Shown here in pieces: positions 5,618 through 6,709 of a stretch of DNA of 6,709 nt (its first letter is position 1; every line of letters begins with the position of its first letter). Below the pieces are notes generated by a model. The model had not been told where the DNA came from and ran no database searches. It saw only the letters and a program-made list of their open reading frames with translations. The stretch is from an uncultured Fibrobacter sp. (GTDB lineage: Bacteria > Fibrobacterota > Fibrobacteria > Fibrobacterales > Fibrobacteraceae): assembly GCA_947306025.1 (NCBI GenBank), contig CAMZFJ010000097.1, positions 1 through 6,709 on the forward strand. Direction: 5' to 3'. The position numbers were made by a program, and so were the translations under genes.

Positions 5618-6133
5618 ATGTACTCTACCCATTACATGGATTTGCTCATGCAAAACTCTCCTTGGAACCTCATCATCTTTATGGCAATTCCTGTCATTCT
5701 TGCCGAAACGATTGCCATTACAGATTTATTCCTATTGCGGGAACCGAATGTACATCCGACTCTTTCAAAAGTCAACCGCATTGCCGGAATCCTTGCAGGG
5801 CTTTCATTCGTCGGGATTATCGCCTACTTCATTCCGAATGTCGTTATCCCGCTTGCATCCGCAGGGGAATTTAGAACATGGATTGATGTTGTGGCGATTG
5901 GCTCTTACATCCTTGCAGGCATTCCGATGATATTGCTTGCGTTGTTAAACTTGAAACTTCTGTTCCGTAAAGCAGGCGAAAACAAGCGCACGAACTGCGC
6001 CATTCTTTTGCTCGCCGCATTCCTCGTTCTCTCGCACATCGCGATGATTTTTGGAATGATTGATCCGGGCATTGCCGGGTACTCTCCGAAGGCGGCAGCA
6101 ACAATAGAAATGCATCATCATCACCACCATTAA
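5618..6133 (+). CDS. Four-helix membrane protein with a native C-terminal hexahistidine tail
   Basis: The 171-aa product has four hydrophobic segments (about 17-40, 55-80, 91-115, 128-148) and no signal peptide. Polar residues lie in or next to the helices: His5, Glu30 and Asp36 around helix 1, and His140 in SHIAMIFGMIDP. The region THYMDLLMQNSPWNLIIFMAIPVILAETIAIT recalls small uncharacterised 'permease'-type proteins (I believe the DUF6803 group), with no established substrate. The C terminus is Met-His6 and stop, using mixed CAT and CAC codons. This could bind a transition metal. AAAAGGA (5605-5611) sits 6 bases before ATG 5618. It is transcribed towards cysT, with 94 bases between the genes and no terminator seen. 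A sulfur or metal link is inferred from position only. Confidence 0.8.
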   Translation: MYSTHYMDLLMQNSPWNLIIFMAIPVILAETIAITDLFLLREPNVHPTLSKVNRIAGILAGLSFVGIIAYFIPNVVIPLASAGEFRTWIDVVAIGSYILAGIPMILLALLNLKLLFRKAGENKRTNCAILLLAAFLVLSHIAMIFGMIDPGIAGYSPKAAATIEMHHHHHH

Positions 6134-6179
6134 CAATTACTTTATTTTAATACAAAAATTCTATAAAACGTGATACTTA

Positions 6180-6217
6180 TTTAGTATTGGACATAGCGAA
6201 TGACGCGTTCTATATTT
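6180..6217 (+). promoter_or_regulatory. Promoter-like element of cysT, copy 2 of the 38-bp repeat
   Basis: These bases match 445-482 at 34 of 38 positions without a gap; the differences fall at 6194, 6197, 6201 and 6202. The -35-like TTGGAC is at 6187-6192 and the -10-like TATATT at 6211-6216. The ATG of cysT is at 6228, only 11 bases after the -10 box, so initiation at the normal distance would leave a 5' leader of about 4-6 bases. Confidence 0.75.
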
Positions 6218-6227
6218 GACTCTACTT

Positions 6228-6709
6228 ATGAAGAGAACAAATAGAAGTGTCATTCCTGGCTTCGGCCTAACAACCGGCATCACGCTCGCTATCTTAAGCG
6301 TCGTGGTGCTGATTCCGCTTGCGTCGCTGGTGGTGTTTTCGGCGCAAATGAGTTTTAGCGAGATTATTGAAACGATTACACGCGACAGAGTCTTGTCGAG
6401 TTTCAAGGTGAGTTTCGTGACGGCTTTTGTGGCGTCGCTTATCAATGCCGTGATGGGCGTTGTGCTTGCATGGGTACTGGTAAAATACACATTCCCGCTC
6501 AAGCGTTTGATCGACGGAATGATAGAACTTCCATTCGCCTTGCCGACAGCCGTAGCGGGTATCGCATTAACGGCACTTACCGCAGATACGGGGCTTATTG
6601 GCGGATTTTTCGCCAAATTCGGCATCAAGATTGCATTTACGCAAATCGGCATTACGGTCGCGCTCGTGTTTATCGGCATCCCGTTTGTCGTTCGCGCAGT
6701 TCAACCGGT
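6228..6709 (+). CDS. cysT: Sulfate/thiosulfate ABC transporter permease CysT (CysU), 3' end outside window
   Basis: The first 160 residues of an inner-membrane permease are present; the family is usually about 275-280 aa. They match E. coli CysU closely: SVIPGFGLTTG near the N terminus, then VLIPLASLVVFSAQMSF, SFKVSFVTAFVASLINAVMGVVLAWVL (58-84), the conserved LPFALPTAVAGIAL (101-114), and the end block IPFVVRAVQP (151-160). Alignment of the N terminus with CysU supports ATG 6228. No Shine-Dalgarno sequence precedes this start, which fits a leaderless or near-leaderless message from the promoter element just upstream. CysT pairs with CysW, is driven by the ATPase CysA and receives sulfate from Sbp. 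cysW and cysA are expected to follow but are not in view. The frame is open to the right edge. Confidence 0.95.
   Translation, partial: MKRTNRSVIPGFGLTTGITLAILSVVVLIPLASLVVFSAQMSFSEIIETITRDRVLSSFKVSFVTAFVASLINAVMGVVLAWVLVKYTFPLKRLIDGMIELPFALPTAVAGIALTALTADTGLIGGFFAKFGIKIAFTQIGITVALVFIGIPFVVRAVQP

Noticed and set aside
6110..6133. Hexahistidine tail as a cloning artefact
   Set aside because: Codons are mixed, there is no linker or vector sequence, and native-looking intergenic DNA and cysT follow.
6200..6244. Fourteen-codon open frame (ATG 6200 to TAG 6244) as a leader peptide overlapping cysT
   Set aside because: Its start lies inside the promoter spacer, so the predicted transcript would not contain it, and there is no ribosome-binding site.
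6161..6679. Antisense open frame opposite cysT (172 codons)
   Set aside because: The sense frame matches CysT throughout. The antisense frame is low-complexity and Ser/Thr/Ala-rich, as expected for a shadow.

Overview
The window looks like a sulfur-assimilation neighbourhood from an anaerobic Gram-negative bacterium of moderate GC content. The most likely source is Fibrobacter or a close relative. This rests on codon usage, AT-rich intergenic regions with TATATTT-type -10 boxes, long-looped GC-rich terminators ending in GCGTTT, an outer-membrane porin, and a BioB that carries extra cysteines. The genus assignment is inference. The functional calls for Sbp, CysT, BioB and the rhodanese-TusA-DsrE2 protein rest on recognisable family sequence.

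Layout, left to right. The tail of an unrecognised gene (to 293) ends in a clear intrinsic terminator. An AT-rich gap then carries a promoter-like element (445-482) and a G-free leader in front of a predicted beta-barrel porin (542-1561). A stem-loop terminator or attenuator separates the porin from sbp, the sulfate-binding lipoprotein (1681-2703), which has its own terminator. Only 11 bases after that T-run starts a LysE/RhtB exporter resembling EamB, the cysteine/O-acetylserine exporter (2790-3392). A promoter follows, then bioB (3462-4427). On the opposite strand a rhodanese-TusA-DsrE2 fusion (5428-4424) runs into bioB and overlaps its stop codon. To its right, and divergent from it, is a four-helix membrane protein that ends in six histidines (5618-6133). 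Last comes cysT, the first sulfate/thiosulfate ABC permease gene, cut by the window end (6228 onward).

The genes fit one theme. The porin may admit sulfate across the outer membrane, Sbp captures it, and CysT (with partners presumably beyond the right edge) imports it. The EamB-like protein may vent excess cysteine or its precursor. The fusion protein can relay persulfide sulfur, and BioB consumes sulfur to make biotin. The strongest unexplained signal is a 38-bp element present 34/38 identical in front of both the porin (445-482) and cysT (6180-6217). It ties together two transcription units of a split sulfate-uptake system. In front of cysT its -10 box lies so close to the ATG that the message would be almost leaderless.
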